A stretch of DNA of 64,000 bases, taken from the NCBI GenBank assembly GCA_946628065.1, contig CAMOWC010000004.1, forward strand, positions 1 to 64,000, in the 5' to 3' direction. Below, in pieces: positions 1 to 8,889 of this stretch. Below the pieces are notes generated by a model. That model made no database searches. It saw only the letters and a list, made by a program, of their open reading frames with translations, and was not told where the DNA came from. Position numbers and translations under genes: made by a program. The stretch's first letter is position 1, and each line of letters starts with the position of its first letter. Origin of the DNA: an uncultured Clostridiaceae bacterium. GTDB taxonomy: Bacteria > Bacillota > Clostridia > TANB77 > CAG-508.

Positions 1-55
1 GCTCGTTGGGCTCATAACCCAAAGGTCGTAAGTTCGAGTCTTACCCCCGCAACCA
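1..55 (+). tRNA. Initiator tRNA-fMet (CAU), 5' end outside the window
   Basis: The window opens inside a tRNA. The anticodon arm has a CAT anticodon in loop CTCATAA closed by three G:C pairs (GGG/CCC), the hallmark of initiator tRNA. The T arm carries TTCGAGT, and the gene ends CCCCGCA-A-CCA with encoded CCA at 53-55. The first ~20 bases lie upstream of the window. Confidence 0.85.
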
Positions 56-401
56 TGTTTATAGGGCAGCTTAAATCGAGCTGTCCTATTTTATTGTATT
101 GTGGAGCAGTTGGCAGCTCGCCTAAGCTCTAACCCAAAGGTCGTAAGTTCGAGTCTTACCCCGCGGGCCATGTTTATAGGGCAGCTTAAATCGAGCTGTC
201 CTATTTTATTGTATTGTGGAGCAGTTGGCAGCTCGCCTAAGCTCTAACCCAAAGGTCGTAAGTTCGAGTCTTACCCCGCGGGCCATGTTTATAGGGCAGC
301 TTAAATCGAGCTGTCCTATTTTATTGTATTGTGGAGCAGTTGGCAGCTCGCCTAAGCTCTAACCCAAAGGTCGTAAGTCCCAAGTCTTACCCCGCGGGCC
401 A
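56..401 (+). repeat. Three tandem ~115 bp copies of terminator plus degenerate tRNA-fMet
   Basis: Units at 56-170, 171-285 and 286-401 are nearly identical. Each starts with a hairpin (AGGGCAGCT paired with AGCTGTCCT, then a T-rich tail) and continues into a tRNA-fMet-like stretch (101-170, 216-285, 331-401) ending in CCA. The tRNA-like parts look non-functional: the 5' half of the anticodon stem reads CCTAA instead of TTGGG and no longer pairs with CCCAA, the CAT anticodon has lost its A, and no 5' acceptor strand matches the 3' CCCGCGG. The third unit also has an altered T loop with one extra base. The array probably arose by tandem duplication of the tRNA 3' part with its terminator. Confidence 0.8.
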
Positions 402-403
402 TA

Positions 404-440
404 AAAAAGCCAGTTCTTTTCAGAACTGGTTTTTTTTTTT
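404..440. terminator. Bidirectional intrinsic terminator
   Basis: CCAGTTCT pairs with AGAACTGG over a short loop, preceded by A6 and followed by T11. It can end both the tRNA array (plus) and the gene at 447-1229 (minus). Confidence 0.8.
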
Positions 441-446
441 ATATTT

Positions 447-1229
447 TTATCTGAGTCCTATAATTGCAACATTTCTTCCAGATTTTTCTTTGTCTGCTCT
501 AAAAGAATGTACTACATTTGAACTACACACAGTACATATTTTGCTATCATATATATTTTCTGGTTTTATTCCTACCTCTTCTAATGTTAATTTAATTACT
601 AATGTTGTATCTACCATGTATTTGCCTGGTTTGCCTTCTTCATCCTTTATTATATCAGCATTTCGATTTAAGTACCCAAATTCTTTTTCAAATAGTTCTT
701 TTACATCATCTTGCACTTCAAAATGGCATTGTTTTATACATGGTCCAATGCAAACAATTAAGTCTTCCGGCTTTGAGCCATAATCTTCTTTCATTTTTAT
801 TACAGCTTTTGGTCCTATTTTTTTTATAGTTCCCCTCCAACCAGAATGTATATTTCCAATTACCTTATTTATAGGGTCATAAATCAAAATTGGCGTACAA
901 TCTGCAAATGACAGTGTAAGATTAATCCCAGGTGTGTTTGTTATAATCCCATCCATATCTGTTAGTTTTATTATTTCATTTATATTTTGTATATTGTCTG
1001 AGTGAGTTTGGTTTGGTCTCGCAATGCTATTTCTTTCTATTCCAAGGCTGTTGCATAGTCTATTATAGTTATAGTCTGTCACTCTTTTATCAAGTCTTCC
1101 GTCTAAGTCAAATCCATCTATTCTTGTAGTAAAACAATTAACAAGTCCGTATTCCAAAAGTTTTCTAAACTGCAAGTATTCAATTCCGTCTTTTTTTACA
1201 TGTATTATATTTTCATTAGATAAATCCAT
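447..1229 (-). CDS. Laccase-domain (YfiH/YlmD, DUF152) protein
   Basis: The protein matches the family once called multicopper polyphenol oxidase and now linked to purine nucleoside phosphorylase/adenosine deaminase activity. Family features visible are NQTHSDNI (conserved His), the FADCTPILIYD motif with the metal-binding Cys, GNIHSGWRGT with the second His, and CIGPCIKQCHFEV. I start at the ATG at 1229 because GAGG lies just upstream; a longer reading frame to 1304 would overlap comEA and adds an unconserved leader. About 260 residues, normal for the family. It lies 62 bp downstream of comEA on the same strand and ends at a bidirectional terminator. Confidence 0.85.
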   Translation of the reverse strand: MDLSNENIIHVKKDGIEYLQFRKLLEYGLVNCFTTRIDGFDLDGRLDKRVTDYNYNRLCNSLGIERNSIARPNQTHSDNIQNINEIIKLTDMDGIITNTPGINLTLSFADCTPILIYDPINKVIGNIHSGWRGTIKKIGPKAVIKMKEDYGSKPEDLIVCIGPCIKQCHFEVQDDVKELFEKEFGYLNRNADIIKDEEGKPGKYMVDTTLVIKLTLEEVGIKPENIYDSKICTVCSSNVVHSFRADKEKSGRNVAIIGLR

Positions 1230-1291
1230 AATTACCTCTTCTACAAAAAATACATTTATATTATAGCATTTTTCTTTCCTATTGTCCATTA

Positions 1292-1900
1292 TCAGTCCAC
1301 GCAAATATTATCTTTTATTGTTTCATATTTGCTGTTTCCTATTCCTGTTACATTTTTAATGTCTTCTATACTATTAAATTCTCCATTCTTTTCTCTGTAT
1401 TCCAGTATTTTTGCCGCCATAGATGGTCCTATCCCGGGCAATGTTTCAAGCTCTGTCTGAGTTGCTTCATTTATATTCACTTTGTCACCTTTTTTGCCAT
1501 TGTCACTAATTACTCCTTCTCCCTTTGATGATACAATTGCGATATTTTCGCTGTCATCTATATTGCTTGGTATGTATATCTTTTGTCCATCCTTTAACTT
1601 ATAAGCTAAGTTTACGTTTTTTATGTTCGCATCTGCCGTTACACCACCTGCCTTTTCTATTGCATCTGCAATTCTGTCCCCTTCTTTAAGCTTTACTATC
1701 CCTTCTTCTGCAATGCTTCCAGTAATATGTACTATTATGTCCTTTTCCCCTTCGTAGTTTTCTTGGTATACAATATCACTTTCATTTATTGTTTCATATT
1801 CTTTTTGTTCATTTGTAAAAAAATAATAAGTAATTGTTGCTATCATAATAGCAAACATACCAATAAAAACAATTTTTTGTTTTGTGTTCATATTTCCCAT
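1292..1900 (-). CDS. comEA: ComEA-like DNA-binding competence protein
   Basis: A 202-residue membrane-anchored DNA receptor candidate. One N-terminal membrane segment (about 8-26, IVFIGMFAIMIATITYYFF) is followed by an SLBB-type domain (about 55-115, VHITGSIAEEGIVKLKEGDRI) and a C-terminal tandem helix-hairpin-helix domain (about 140-200, VNINEATQTELETLPGIGP). ComEA binds incoming double-stranded DNA at the cell surface during transformation. AAAGGAGA five bases upstream supports the ATG at 1900. ComEB-like dCMP deaminase is elsewhere (27609); ComEC is not in the window. Confidence 0.88.
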   Translation of the reverse strand: MGNMNTKQKIVFIGMFAIMIATITYYFFTNEQKEYETINESDIVYQENYEGEKDIIVHITGSIAEEGIVKLKEGDRIADAIEKAGGVTADANIKNVNLAYKLKDGQKIYIPSNIDDSENIAIVSSKGEGVISDNGKKGDKVNINEATQTELETLPGIGPSMAAKILEYREKNGEFNSIEDIKNVTGIGNSKYETIKDNICVD

Positions 1901-2267
1901 AGTTTTCTCCTTTCAGTTTTTTTAAATATAACTATATGTTTTATTATTGCTATTATTTAAAAGAATATTTTTAAACAGTCCACATCAAAAGTAGTTGCTT
2001 CAACAATTTTCTTTATAGAAATTATTTCTATTTTTTTAAAGCAACATATCTTAGCTTTAATATAAGCAATAGCATTAAATTTATTTTGGTTAGTTTAGAA
2101 AATTAGATCGAGCCTTAAAAACTTAGATTAACTAAAAATTTTTTTATTTTACAGATATAAAAAAAATCTTGTAACAAAATATTAAAAAAAGATACTTATA
2201 AAAATCAGAAATAAAAACGCAAGGGGACAAAAGAAACTCTTTTGCCCCCTATTTTATTATTTATAAA
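1901..2267. other. Intergenic region, A+T-rich, no gene seen
   Basis: About 370 bases with stops in all frames. Apart from the comEA ribosome site and the terminator at its left end I see only a weak GTTGCTT/AAGCAAC pairing around 1991-2045. Confidence 0.5.
2222..2258 (-). terminator. Intrinsic terminator of the LCP gene
   Basis: AGGGG..CAAAAGA pairs with TCTTTTG..CCCCT. On the minus strand the stem lies directly after the stop codon at 2268 and leads into a T-rich tract. Confidence 0.7.
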
Positions 2268-3317
2268 CTAATCAACTGTTACATTGTTTGTTGTTTCATT
2301 TACCTCTATCTTATTTCCATCATCATCATATAATTCTGGATGTAAGAATAATTGGTCTACAAGTTTTGCCGTTTGACTCTTATTTGCAAAATAAATCCAT
2401 GTATTATCTTTTGTTTTATTAGTATCACTTCCAGGTAAAAGTCCCATTCTCAAACTATCTGTTGAAAAATTGACTGCATAAGGTAAGTAATCTTTTAGTA
2501 CTTCCATTGGTATGTTTGTTTTTATATTTTTGTAAGCTATATCTAAGAATGTGCCTACTTTTAAAATGTTTTCAGGCTTTAATGTCTGTTCAATTGTTGC
2601 TTTTATAAATTCCCTTTGTGTTCTCATTCTTCCATAGTCTTCTACACCATAGTCTGACGAATATGATGGTCCATAATTTGATCTTGTGCTGTTATCATGT
2701 CTGTATCTTACAACTTGTTCTGCATGATCACCATCTAGCAATTGGTATCCTTCTTTTAAATCGATGTATAAATTTTGTGTAACGTCTATATAATGCATGT
2801 CCTTTGGTACTGTAAACCAAACTCCGCCAATTTCATCAACAATTTCTTTTAGCACATTTGTGTTTACCCACACATAATATTGCAAGTCAAGCCCTGTCAT
2901 TCTTTTCAAAATGCTAACCGTTCTTTCTGGTGTTTTTCCCATGTTATATGCTGCATTGATTTTGTATGATGCTGTTGCATCTGCAGCTGAACCTGTCCCC
3001 GTATAAGTGTCTCTTGGAACTGACATCATCGCAGCTTGTTGAGTTTTTGGATCATATTTGCATACAATTATTGTGTCTGTAAGTCTTGAGTCTCCAGCAA
3101 TGCTCTCACCCAGTACAACAAAATATAATGGGTCTAGGTCTTTTAATTTTTCTGCATTATGACCTAATATTGTTGCTACCATACCTTGCATACCGCCACC
3201 ATTTTTATTTGTTTTGTACACAAACCATCCTGCTACAGTTGCAATTATCAATATTATTATTAATAAAACTTTGGGCCATACCCTTCTCTTTTTATTTTTG
3301 TTTTTGTGTCTTCCCAA
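2268..3317 (-). CDS. LytR-CpsA-Psr (LCP) family cell-wall glycopolymer ligase
   Basis: LCP enzymes attach teichoic acids or capsule to peptidoglycan from lipid carriers, outside the membrane. The 349-residue protein has a basic N-terminus, one membrane segment (about 16-36) and the LCP core: SRLTDTIIVCKYDP, MMSVPRDTY with the conserved Arg, INAAY, EIGGVW, DGDHAEQVVRYRH with the Arg pair, and RTQREFI. The start codon is TTG at 3317, supported by AGGAGA eight bases upstream; no ATG fits. Next to cvpA and a beta-propeller protein on the same strand. Confidence 0.9.
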   Translation of the reverse strand: MGRHKNKNKKRRVWPKVLLIIILIIATVAGWFVYKTNKNGGGMQGMVATILGHNAEKLKDLDPLYFVVLGESIAGDSRLTDTIIVCKYDPKTQQAAMMSVPRDTYTGTGSAADATASYKINAAYNMGKTPERTVSILKRMTGLDLQYYVWVNTNVLKEIVDEIGGVWFTVPKDMHYIDVTQNLYIDLKEGYQLLDGDHAEQVVRYRHDNSTRSNYGPSYSSDYGVEDYGRMRTQREFIKATIEQTLKPENILKVGTFLDIAYKNIKTNIPMEVLKDYLPYAVNFSTDSLRMGLLPGSDTNKTKDNTWIYFANKSQTAKLVDQLFLHPELYDDDGNKIEVNETTNNVTVD

Positions 3318-3385
3318 CTATACCATCTCCTACTTCATATATGTGCGTGTTTAAGTATAACATATATATATTTTAATATCAACTA

Positions 3386-4045
3386 TTAAAATAGTATCTT
3401 TAGTAATAAATTGTTGTTATATGTAAATTTTCCTATAAATGACGAATTAATCAGCTCTAGAAATCCTTCTATATTTACAAATGATGCTATAAGTGATACT
3501 ATCGCAAAAAACAAATAAACTAAAAATAGTCCTCTTAATACACCATATGCTATTCCTCCACCTTCATTAAATTGCTTTACTATAGGAAGCTCAGCTAGTG
3601 CTTCTGCTAAAAATTTTAAGAATAAAAGTATTATTCTTGCAACTATAAAAATGCCTATAAAAGTTAGTGCATATACAATGTTGTTTGTTAAACTTGTTGC
3701 AACTGTATTTGCAACTTGGTTTTGAGTTTCCGCTGTTGCTTTTTTAATCTCGTTCGCAACGTATTCCGTAATTACTTCTGAAGTGTTTTCTTGTTCTTCT
3801 ATATTTTCTTCTTTTTCCTCAGCTTTAGCTCCAAGGGTAGTTTGTATTGTATTGTGTATTGTTTCATCAAGTTCTGTATTTTCAATAATTAAATTCGACA
3901 CAGGTGAGCTAAGCACAAATGCTAGCACTATCGCAACAATAAATGACAATATCTTATATGCTACTCCTACTAGTCCTTGTTTATAGCCTAAAAATATAGA
4001 AAGGCCAACACATCCTACTATAATAAGGTCCATGATAATTCCCAT
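3386..4045 (-). CDS. cvpA: CvpA family membrane protein
   Basis: A 219-residue integral membrane protein. The start MDLIIVGCVGLSIFLGYKQG, with the glycine-rich first helix, is typical of CvpA. Hydrophobic segments lie at about 6-26, 30-50, 125-147 and 170-192, and a Glu-rich polar loop sits at about 70-95. CvpA proteins are needed for colicin V production in E. coli and for envelope integrity; the molecular role is unsettled. AGGAGG ends eight bases before the ATG at 4045. Confidence 0.85.
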   Translation of the reverse strand: MGIIMDLIIVGCVGLSIFLGYKQGLVGVAYKILSFIVAIVLAFVLSSPVSNLIIENTELDETIHNTIQTTLGAKAEEKEENIEEQENTSEVITEYVANEIKKATAETQNQVANTVATSLTNNIVYALTFIGIFIVARIILLFLKFLAEALAELPIVKQFNEGGGIAYGVLRGLFLVYLFFAIVSLIASFVNIEGFLELINSSFIGKFTYNNNLLLKILF

Positions 4046-4063
4046 AAAACTACCTCCTAATCA

Positions 4064-5236
4064 TTAAAAATCTACAATTTCAATTCTGTCTTTATAAACA
4101 ATTCCTGCCATGGTTCCACACATTACGACATCTTTAATATTTCTTGTTGATGTGTATTTTTTTATTAACCAGCCATTTGTGTTTATGAAGTCTACTTCTG
4201 TCCCAGCATTTAATGCAATCATCGAGTCATAAGCATGTATGTCTTTTGGGAAGAAATTAGTCATATATACATTCGGATTAGAACGGCCAATTGCTTTTAT
4301 CTCAGTTTGAGCTTCCGCACTAAATAATCCTGATTGTACCTTTTTAACTTCAACTGTGTATCCATTTAAATTAATATCTGCAAAAAGTGTATTACTATCA
4401 AATTTTGTTTCTTCTATGCTTTCTTCTCCTACTCTTTTTACAATTCCATTATCAAACATACACATTAGCGTATTTCCGTCTTGATAATTAATTTTTGTAA
4501 TAATGTTTTTCTTATCTGCTTTGTACGTATATATAACAGCATTGTCAGGGTCTGTTACGGTTTTTTCAACAGAAATTATTTTGATGCTTGATTGAATTAA
4601 ACTTCCAGAATAGTTTATTTCCGCAATGGCTAATTCACTATTATCATTTGAAACCGCTGTATCAATTGCACGTGTTGATGATAAGTGCGCTGTTGCAAGT
4701 TCCTTTCCGTCTGTATTATATAATTTAACCATTGATTTATGGCTAACTGAAACATAGCCGTTTCTATTAACACTTATTTGTGAAATTTCCCCTTCTAAAT
4801 CCTTTTGCCATATTATATGTTCTCCCGATATCAAGTAAATTTTATTTCCACTTTTTTCTGCGACACATAAATATCTTCCATTAGATGCAAATATAGGGTT
4901 TGTAATTGTTATTTCTATGTTTGATTCCTTTGCTCCACTACCTGAATAATTTTGAAGATGGTTTTTGCTTAGCACAACAATATATCTATCATATGCATAT
5001 GTATATGAACTTGATTCTGCATCAACCTCAATAATTGCTCCAGTATTTTCAGTTATTTCCTTTCCCAAAATGTATTTGTCTATCCAACCGCGGAATTCAC
5101 CATTTCCAATATACATAGAAATTACTAGGATAAGCGCAACAATAGCACACATTATAAGAGTTATTTTTATTACTTTCTTTTTGTTTAATTTCATTGGTGG
5201 CTTTTCTTTATAATCGTTAAATACGTAATACTCCAT
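4064..5236 (-). CDS. DUF5711-type membrane-anchored beta-propeller protein
   Basis: 390 residues with a short cytoplasmic tail, one membrane segment (about 24-42) and an extracellular domain of repeated beta strands (for example FASNGRYLCVAEKSGNKIYLI and VSVSHKSMVKLYNTDGKELATA) resembling a WD40/TolB-like propeller. I recognise the DUF5711 pattern, which often sits beside cvpA in Clostridia, as here (18 bp apart, same strand). Function unknown, possibly envelope related. AAAGGAGA supports the ATG at 5236. Confidence 0.7.
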   Translation of the reverse strand: MEYYVFNDYKEKPPMKLNKKKVIKITLIMCAIVALILVISMYIGNGEFRGWIDKYILGKEITENTGAIIEVDAESSSYTYAYDRYIVVLSKNHLQNYSGSGAKESNIEITITNPIFASNGRYLCVAEKSGNKIYLISGEHIIWQKDLEGEISQISVNRNGYVSVSHKSMVKLYNTDGKELATAHLSSTRAIDTAVSNDNSELAIAEINYSGSLIQSSIKIISVEKTVTDPDNAVIYTYKADKKNIITKINYQDGNTLMCMFDNGIVKRVGEESIEETKFDSNTLFADINLNGYTVEVKKVQSGLFSAEAQTEIKAIGRSNPNVYMTNFFPKDIHAYDSMIALNAGTEVDFINTNGWLIKKYTSTRNIKDVVMCGTMAGIVYKDRIEIVDF

Positions 5237-5285
5237 ACACTTCTCCTTTTGTTATCTTTTGTTCTATAAGTTTATCAATAAAATA

Positions 5286-6305
5286 CTATTTTTTCAAGTT
5301 TTTAGTCCAAAAAATAACAGCAATCTGTATCATCCCTATATACCCAAATGCAGGATAGAAAGTTCCTATAAGTTTTGAAAAGCCTAATTTGCTCAAAATG
5401 ATACTGAAAATGCATAATACGGTTATACATATAAACTGTTTTTTCATGCTACATGTTATATTTTGTATAAAACCGCATTCCTGATGACAAAGCTGATGTA
5501 AACATAGCAATTAATATTACTGCTCCATATGCATATGCAAATTCTTGGCTTATCTTATTTGAAGCACTTAATAGTGGCATTTCTATTTTGCTAGCATTTT
5601 TTACTCCGATTGACCACATAAAGTACAGTTAGTCCCAATATAATAAGTACGATTGCACACACAGATGCTGTAAGCAAAGCATCCTTTTTTGTGTTGCATA
5701 TGCCTTTTAAGCTAATTAATATTGGTATAAGGGCAATACTATTATAGCTTGCATAAGTGATTGCATTAAAAAAAGCAACTCCTATATTATTTTCTTGTGT
5801 TTTGATAATTATCCTTTCATCTTTAAATAATATCCCAAGCATCAAAATAACTAAAAATAATATTGGAACTAAAACTGTATTTGTTTTTACAAGTCCATTC
5901 GTTTTATTCATTATTAACATACACAAAACACATAATATTGCACTTCCTATTTGCTTTGGGATGCAGAATTCTTGTTCAAAATATGTGCCTACTCCTGCTA
6001 CCATTACCATAAAAGATATTCCTAAAAATGACGTTACAACTATTTTAAGAATATCCACTATCACTTTGTCCCTTCCGGGCATGATTTTGTTTATTAAATC
6101 ATTATAATTGTTTGAATTTGTATTAATCGCTATTTTCATTGTTTTATAAATAACTGCTCCTAAAATAAAGCAAGAAAATATAAGGCTTGCAGTCCCAATA
6201 TGCCCATATCTTCCGAAAAAGACATATATTTCTTGTCCGCGATGCAAACCCTGCTCCAATAATAGTTCCAATAACAACAAATGTTATTTTTAATACATTT
6301 TTCAT
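5286..6305 (-). CDS. YkvI-type membrane transporter, read through three CGG +1 shifts
   Basis: The conceptual product is 338 residues with about ten hydrophobic segments and the YkvI-family N-terminus GTIIGAGFASGQEIYVFFGRYG. The zero frame is broken three times, at CGG codons 6237-6239, 5606-5608 and 5473-5475. Skipping the C each time (GGA, GGA, GGT = Gly) restores one continuous protein ending in FWTKNLKK. The ATG at 6305 has AGAGG five bases upstream. YkvI proteins are uncharacterised transporters related to spore-germination/amino-acid carriers. No other frameshift is needed and no stop remains, so I treat it as an expressed recoded gene; a pseudogene is the alternative. Confidence 0.75.
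5473..5475 (-). other. CGG +1 recoding site 3 in ykvI
   Basis: Zero frame GGA ATG CGG TTT soon stops at TAG; skipping C gives ATG GGT TTT ATA CAA (M-G-F-I-Q) and the C-terminal membrane segments. Confidence 0.8.
5606..5608 (-). other. CGG +1 recoding site 2 in ykvI
   Basis: Zero frame GTC AAT CGG AGT runs into TAG six codons after the CGG; skipping C gives AAT GGA GTA AAA AAT GCT (N-G-V-K-N-A). Confidence 0.8.
6237..6239 (-). other. CGG +1 recoding site 1 in ykvI
   Basis: Zero frame GCA TCG CGG ACA; protein resumes as TCG, skip C, GGA CAA GAA (S-G-Q-E of the GAGFASGQE signature). Confidence 0.8.
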
Positions 6306-6431
6306 GTTTACCTCTTTAGATGTTCTTTGTTTTTATTCTATTACTGAAGGTAACATATATTCCCAATTTTTTTAAGGTTTTTGGTTGACAAATACTTTAA
6401 ATGGTGCTATTATATTTACTGTACTTATTAT

Positions 6432-6508
<77 letters not shown>

Positions 6509-6511
6509 AAA

Positions 6512-6543
6512 ACAGTCTAGTTTAAAACTAGACTGTTTTTTTA
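6512..6543 (+). terminator. Intrinsic terminator after tRNA-Arg
   Basis: CAGTCTAGTTT pairs with an almost exact reverse complement and is followed by T7. The stop codon of the convergent PAP2 gene lies inside the stem. Confidence 0.85.
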
Positions 6544-7199
6544 TGAGAAAAGAGAACCGTCCCTATTTGCAAATATATTATTAGATACGTTATCCCGGCT
6601 AAAAATCCAGCAATTACGTCACTTGTATAATGTACTCCTAAATAAACTCTACTAATCCCTATGCTTATTATTAGTAAGCTCAGCAATATAATTAAGCTCC
6701 ACTTTACATATTTATTTTTAATATACTTATATATTAAATAAATCAAATAGCCATAAAAAGCCATACTTACCATTGAGTGCCCTGATGGAAGGCTATACCC
6801 ACTTTCTTCAATAATTCGATTTGCTATAGGTCTAGGTCTTTGTAATATTTGTTTAAGCGTATAATTTATCGTCGCTGATAGCACTAAATTTAAAGGGATG
6901 CTTATTGCAATTATTTTATTTTTAATTACCAAAATTAAATATGTAGATAAACATATAGATAAGCCTATTAGCCAATACGCACCTCCCAAATTTGTAATGA
7001 ATTTTACAATTGGAGTTACTATATCAGATACCAAATGCGTTGATATAGCTGCGTATCCCTTGCTATCAATTGTTGTTATTTCTTTATCTATTATATCTAC
7101 TACCATCATAAGGAAAACAGTTACACTTATAAATAACACTACCCATTTTATATTTTTTAGTAAAAATTTTTTTAAATCATCTTTCATCATACTCTTCAT
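6528..7199 (-). CDS. PAP2-family membrane phosphatase
   Basis: A 223-residue, six-helix phosphatase of the PAP2/undecaprenyl-pyrophosphate type. The three phosphatase motifs are present: K-x6-RP (LKQILQRPRP), PSGHS with the catalytic His, and SRVYLGVHYTSDV with the second His and Asp. Such enzymes dephosphorylate lipid phosphates at the outer membrane face. The start overlaps the upstream DUF218 gene by 23 bp, indicating translational coupling; internal ATGs at 7190 and 7187 are alternatives. Confidence 0.9.
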   Translation of the reverse strand: MKSMMKDDLKKFLLKNIKWVVLFISVTVFLMMVVDIIDKEITTIDSKGYAAISTHLVSDIVTPIVKFITNLGGAYWLIGLSICLSTYLILVIKNKIIAISIPLNLVLSATINYTLKQILQRPRPIANRIIEESGYSLPSGHSMVSMAFYGYLIYLIYKYIKNKYVKWSLIILLSLLIISIGISRVYLGVHYTSDVIAGFLAGITYLIIYLQIGTVLFSHKKTV

Positions 7200-8199
7200 G
7201 TCCTTGTCTGTCAGTTGTCATTATAGTAGGCTCAAATATATCTCCTAATATAAATGCATTTCTATGATTTGCTGTTTCTCCCATTAGTTTTTGTATCAAT
7301 TCAGGAGTTCCACAGTATATTTTTTTAAGCTCTTCTTGGAATGCTTCTACATCAAATACTGGCGCATGTATAATATCTTTCATTCGTCCGTATTTTTCCA
7401 GGTCCAAAGTAGATGGGCACCAAGAAAGCTCAATGCTATCTCCAAATAATTTTTGAAACTGTCTCATTGCTCTACTGCCATGTGTAACTGTGGTAACAAG
7501 TATAACAGATTTTATTTTTTCCCCTGTTTCAATTTCTTCTGACTCAAAAATATTCCTACAAAATAATGCATTCTCTTGTGTACTTTTTGACAACGGCTCT
7601 ATTAATACATCTTCAGGATTTACACCTATACTCCTTAAGAACTCATCAGTTAATATCTCAGAATGTATTCTGTGGTCTTCTTCAAACACTTCAGATATAA
7701 ATGTTTCTGCTCCCCAGTCCGCTTCAGTTAGTTCTTGCCAGTCTATTTCTGGAGAAGAACCATCCATATATTCATCTAGTGTTGATGGGTGCATTAAACC
7801 CTTTTTATCTCTTTCTCTGTGTATACCACCTGTAAAAATTATTTTTTTAGCAATTCCTCTTCTGTATAGCTCGAAGGCTTTTATTGCTCTTTCTCTTGTT
7901 ACTGGTAATAAACCATTCCCCAGTACAATTGCTACGTCCGCTTTTTCCCCTTCAGTTCTTGTATAATCTGTTATATTGTTTCCAATTACAAAATCGAAAA
8001 GTTCTTCTGGCGTTAATTCCCTTCCATTTGGAGTTTGTATGCTTTGCATGTGTTTATCGTCAACCCATGTTAAATATCTTGTCCTACTACCTAAATTAAC
8101 CTCCCTATATCTAGGAAATTGCTTAATTTCTTCATTCATTTCATAAAATGGTCTTTCATAGTTCATAATAAGTTCCGATATTTTATACTCTTTTGACAT
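7177..8199 (-). CDS. YdcF/ElyC-like DUF218 domain protein
   Basis: 340 residues. The DUF218 fold shows as VAIVLGNGLLPVTRERAIKAFELYRRGIAKKIIFTGG followed by EPLSKSTQENALF and VILVTTVTHGSRAMRQF. Family members bind nucleotides or act in envelope-carbon metabolism; ElyC controls undecaprenyl-phosphate use. The overlap with a PAP2 phosphatase fits an envelope lipid-carrier role, but that is inference. No signal peptide is apparent, so it is probably cytoplasmic. AGAAGGGA precedes the ATG at 8199. Confidence 0.8.
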   Translation of the reverse strand: MSKEYKISELIMNYERPFYEMNEEIKQFPRYREVNLGSRTRYLTWVDDKHMQSIQTPNGRELTPEELFDFVIGNNITDYTRTEGEKADVAIVLGNGLLPVTRERAIKAFELYRRGIAKKIIFTGGIHRERDKKGLMHPSTLDEYMDGSSPEIDWQELTEADWGAETFISEVFEEDHRIHSEILTDEFLRSIGVNPEDVLIEPLSKSTQENALFCRNIFESEEIETGEKIKSVILVTTVTHGSRAMRQFQKLFGDSIELSWCPSTLDLEKYGRMKDIIHAPVFDVEAFQEELKKIYCGTPELIQKLMGETANHRNAFILGDIFEPTIMTTDRQGHEEYDER

Positions 8200-8231
8200 T
8201 TTTATCCCTTCTAAATAAATAATTATAAATG

Positions 8232-8873
8232 TTATCTGTTTAAATATATCCCTAAAACTCCACTAATGCTTTTATCGAGCAAATTAATAAATATTTCTCC
8301 ATCTTTTGGTGTTCCAACAATGTCTCCATAATGCATAGGAATTGCTATCTTTGGCTTTATTATATTCACTAGTTCTGCAGCTTCAGATGCTGTCATTGTA
8401 TATGTTCCTCCTACAGGAACCAATGCAATGTCACATTTTACCTGTTTACTTTCCTCTGTTATATCTGTATCTCCGGCTATATAGTATTTTGTTCCGTTTA
8501 AATTAATAATGTATCCTACCCAACCATTTTCTTTAGGATGAAATTTTTTATTTATATTATATGCAGGAATAGTCTCAAATTGTAAAGCATGTATTGTATA
8601 TGTTTTATTTGGTTCTACACTTAAAATATTAGAACTCATAACACCATTGTCTTGTAATCTCTTAGTTAATGTTTTAGGAATAATATAAATTGTACTGCCT
8701 TTTTTAACTTTTTCAATGTCTTGCTCTGAATAGTGGTCATAATGATCATGAGTTATAAATATAAAATCTGCATCACTATACTGGTTATTAATCTTGAATG
8801 GGTCAATATATATATTTTTTTCTCCGGATATTTTTATACTGCTATGCACTAAGACTTCTGTTTTCTCACTCAT
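8232..8873 (-). CDS. MBL-fold metal-dependent hydrolase (UPF0173/UlaG-like)
   Basis: 213 residues with the metallo-beta-lactamase metal site THDHYDHYSEQD (HxHxDH form), a later Asp in YIAGDTD and a final His in IAIPMHYGDIVG. Family members are hydrolases of uncertain substrate. It follows an ASCH gene by 16 bp on the same strand, probably in one transcript. GGAAAGGA supports the ATG at 8873. Confidence 0.85.
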   Translation of the reverse strand: MSEKTEVLVHSSIKISGEKNIYIDPFKINNQYSDADFIFITHDHYDHYSEQDIEKVKKGSTIYIIPKTLTKRLQDNGVMSSNILSVEPNKTYTIHALQFETIPAYNINKKFHPKENGWVGYIINLNGTKYYIAGDTDITEESKQVKCDIALVPVGGTYTMTASEAAELVNIIKPKIAIPMHYGDIVGTPKDGEIFINLLDKSISGVLGIYLNR

Positions 8874-8889
8874 AGTTTTATTCCTTTCC

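Noticed and set aside
56-401. CRISPR array
   Set aside because: Repeats are ~115 bp, contiguous and contain a terminator and tRNA-like sequence; there are no unique spacers and no cas genes.
331-783. 150-codon plus-strand frame over the tRNA repeats and the laccase-domain gene
   Set aside because: It runs through a tRNA-like repeat and terminator and is antisense to a recognisable family gene; no ribosome site.
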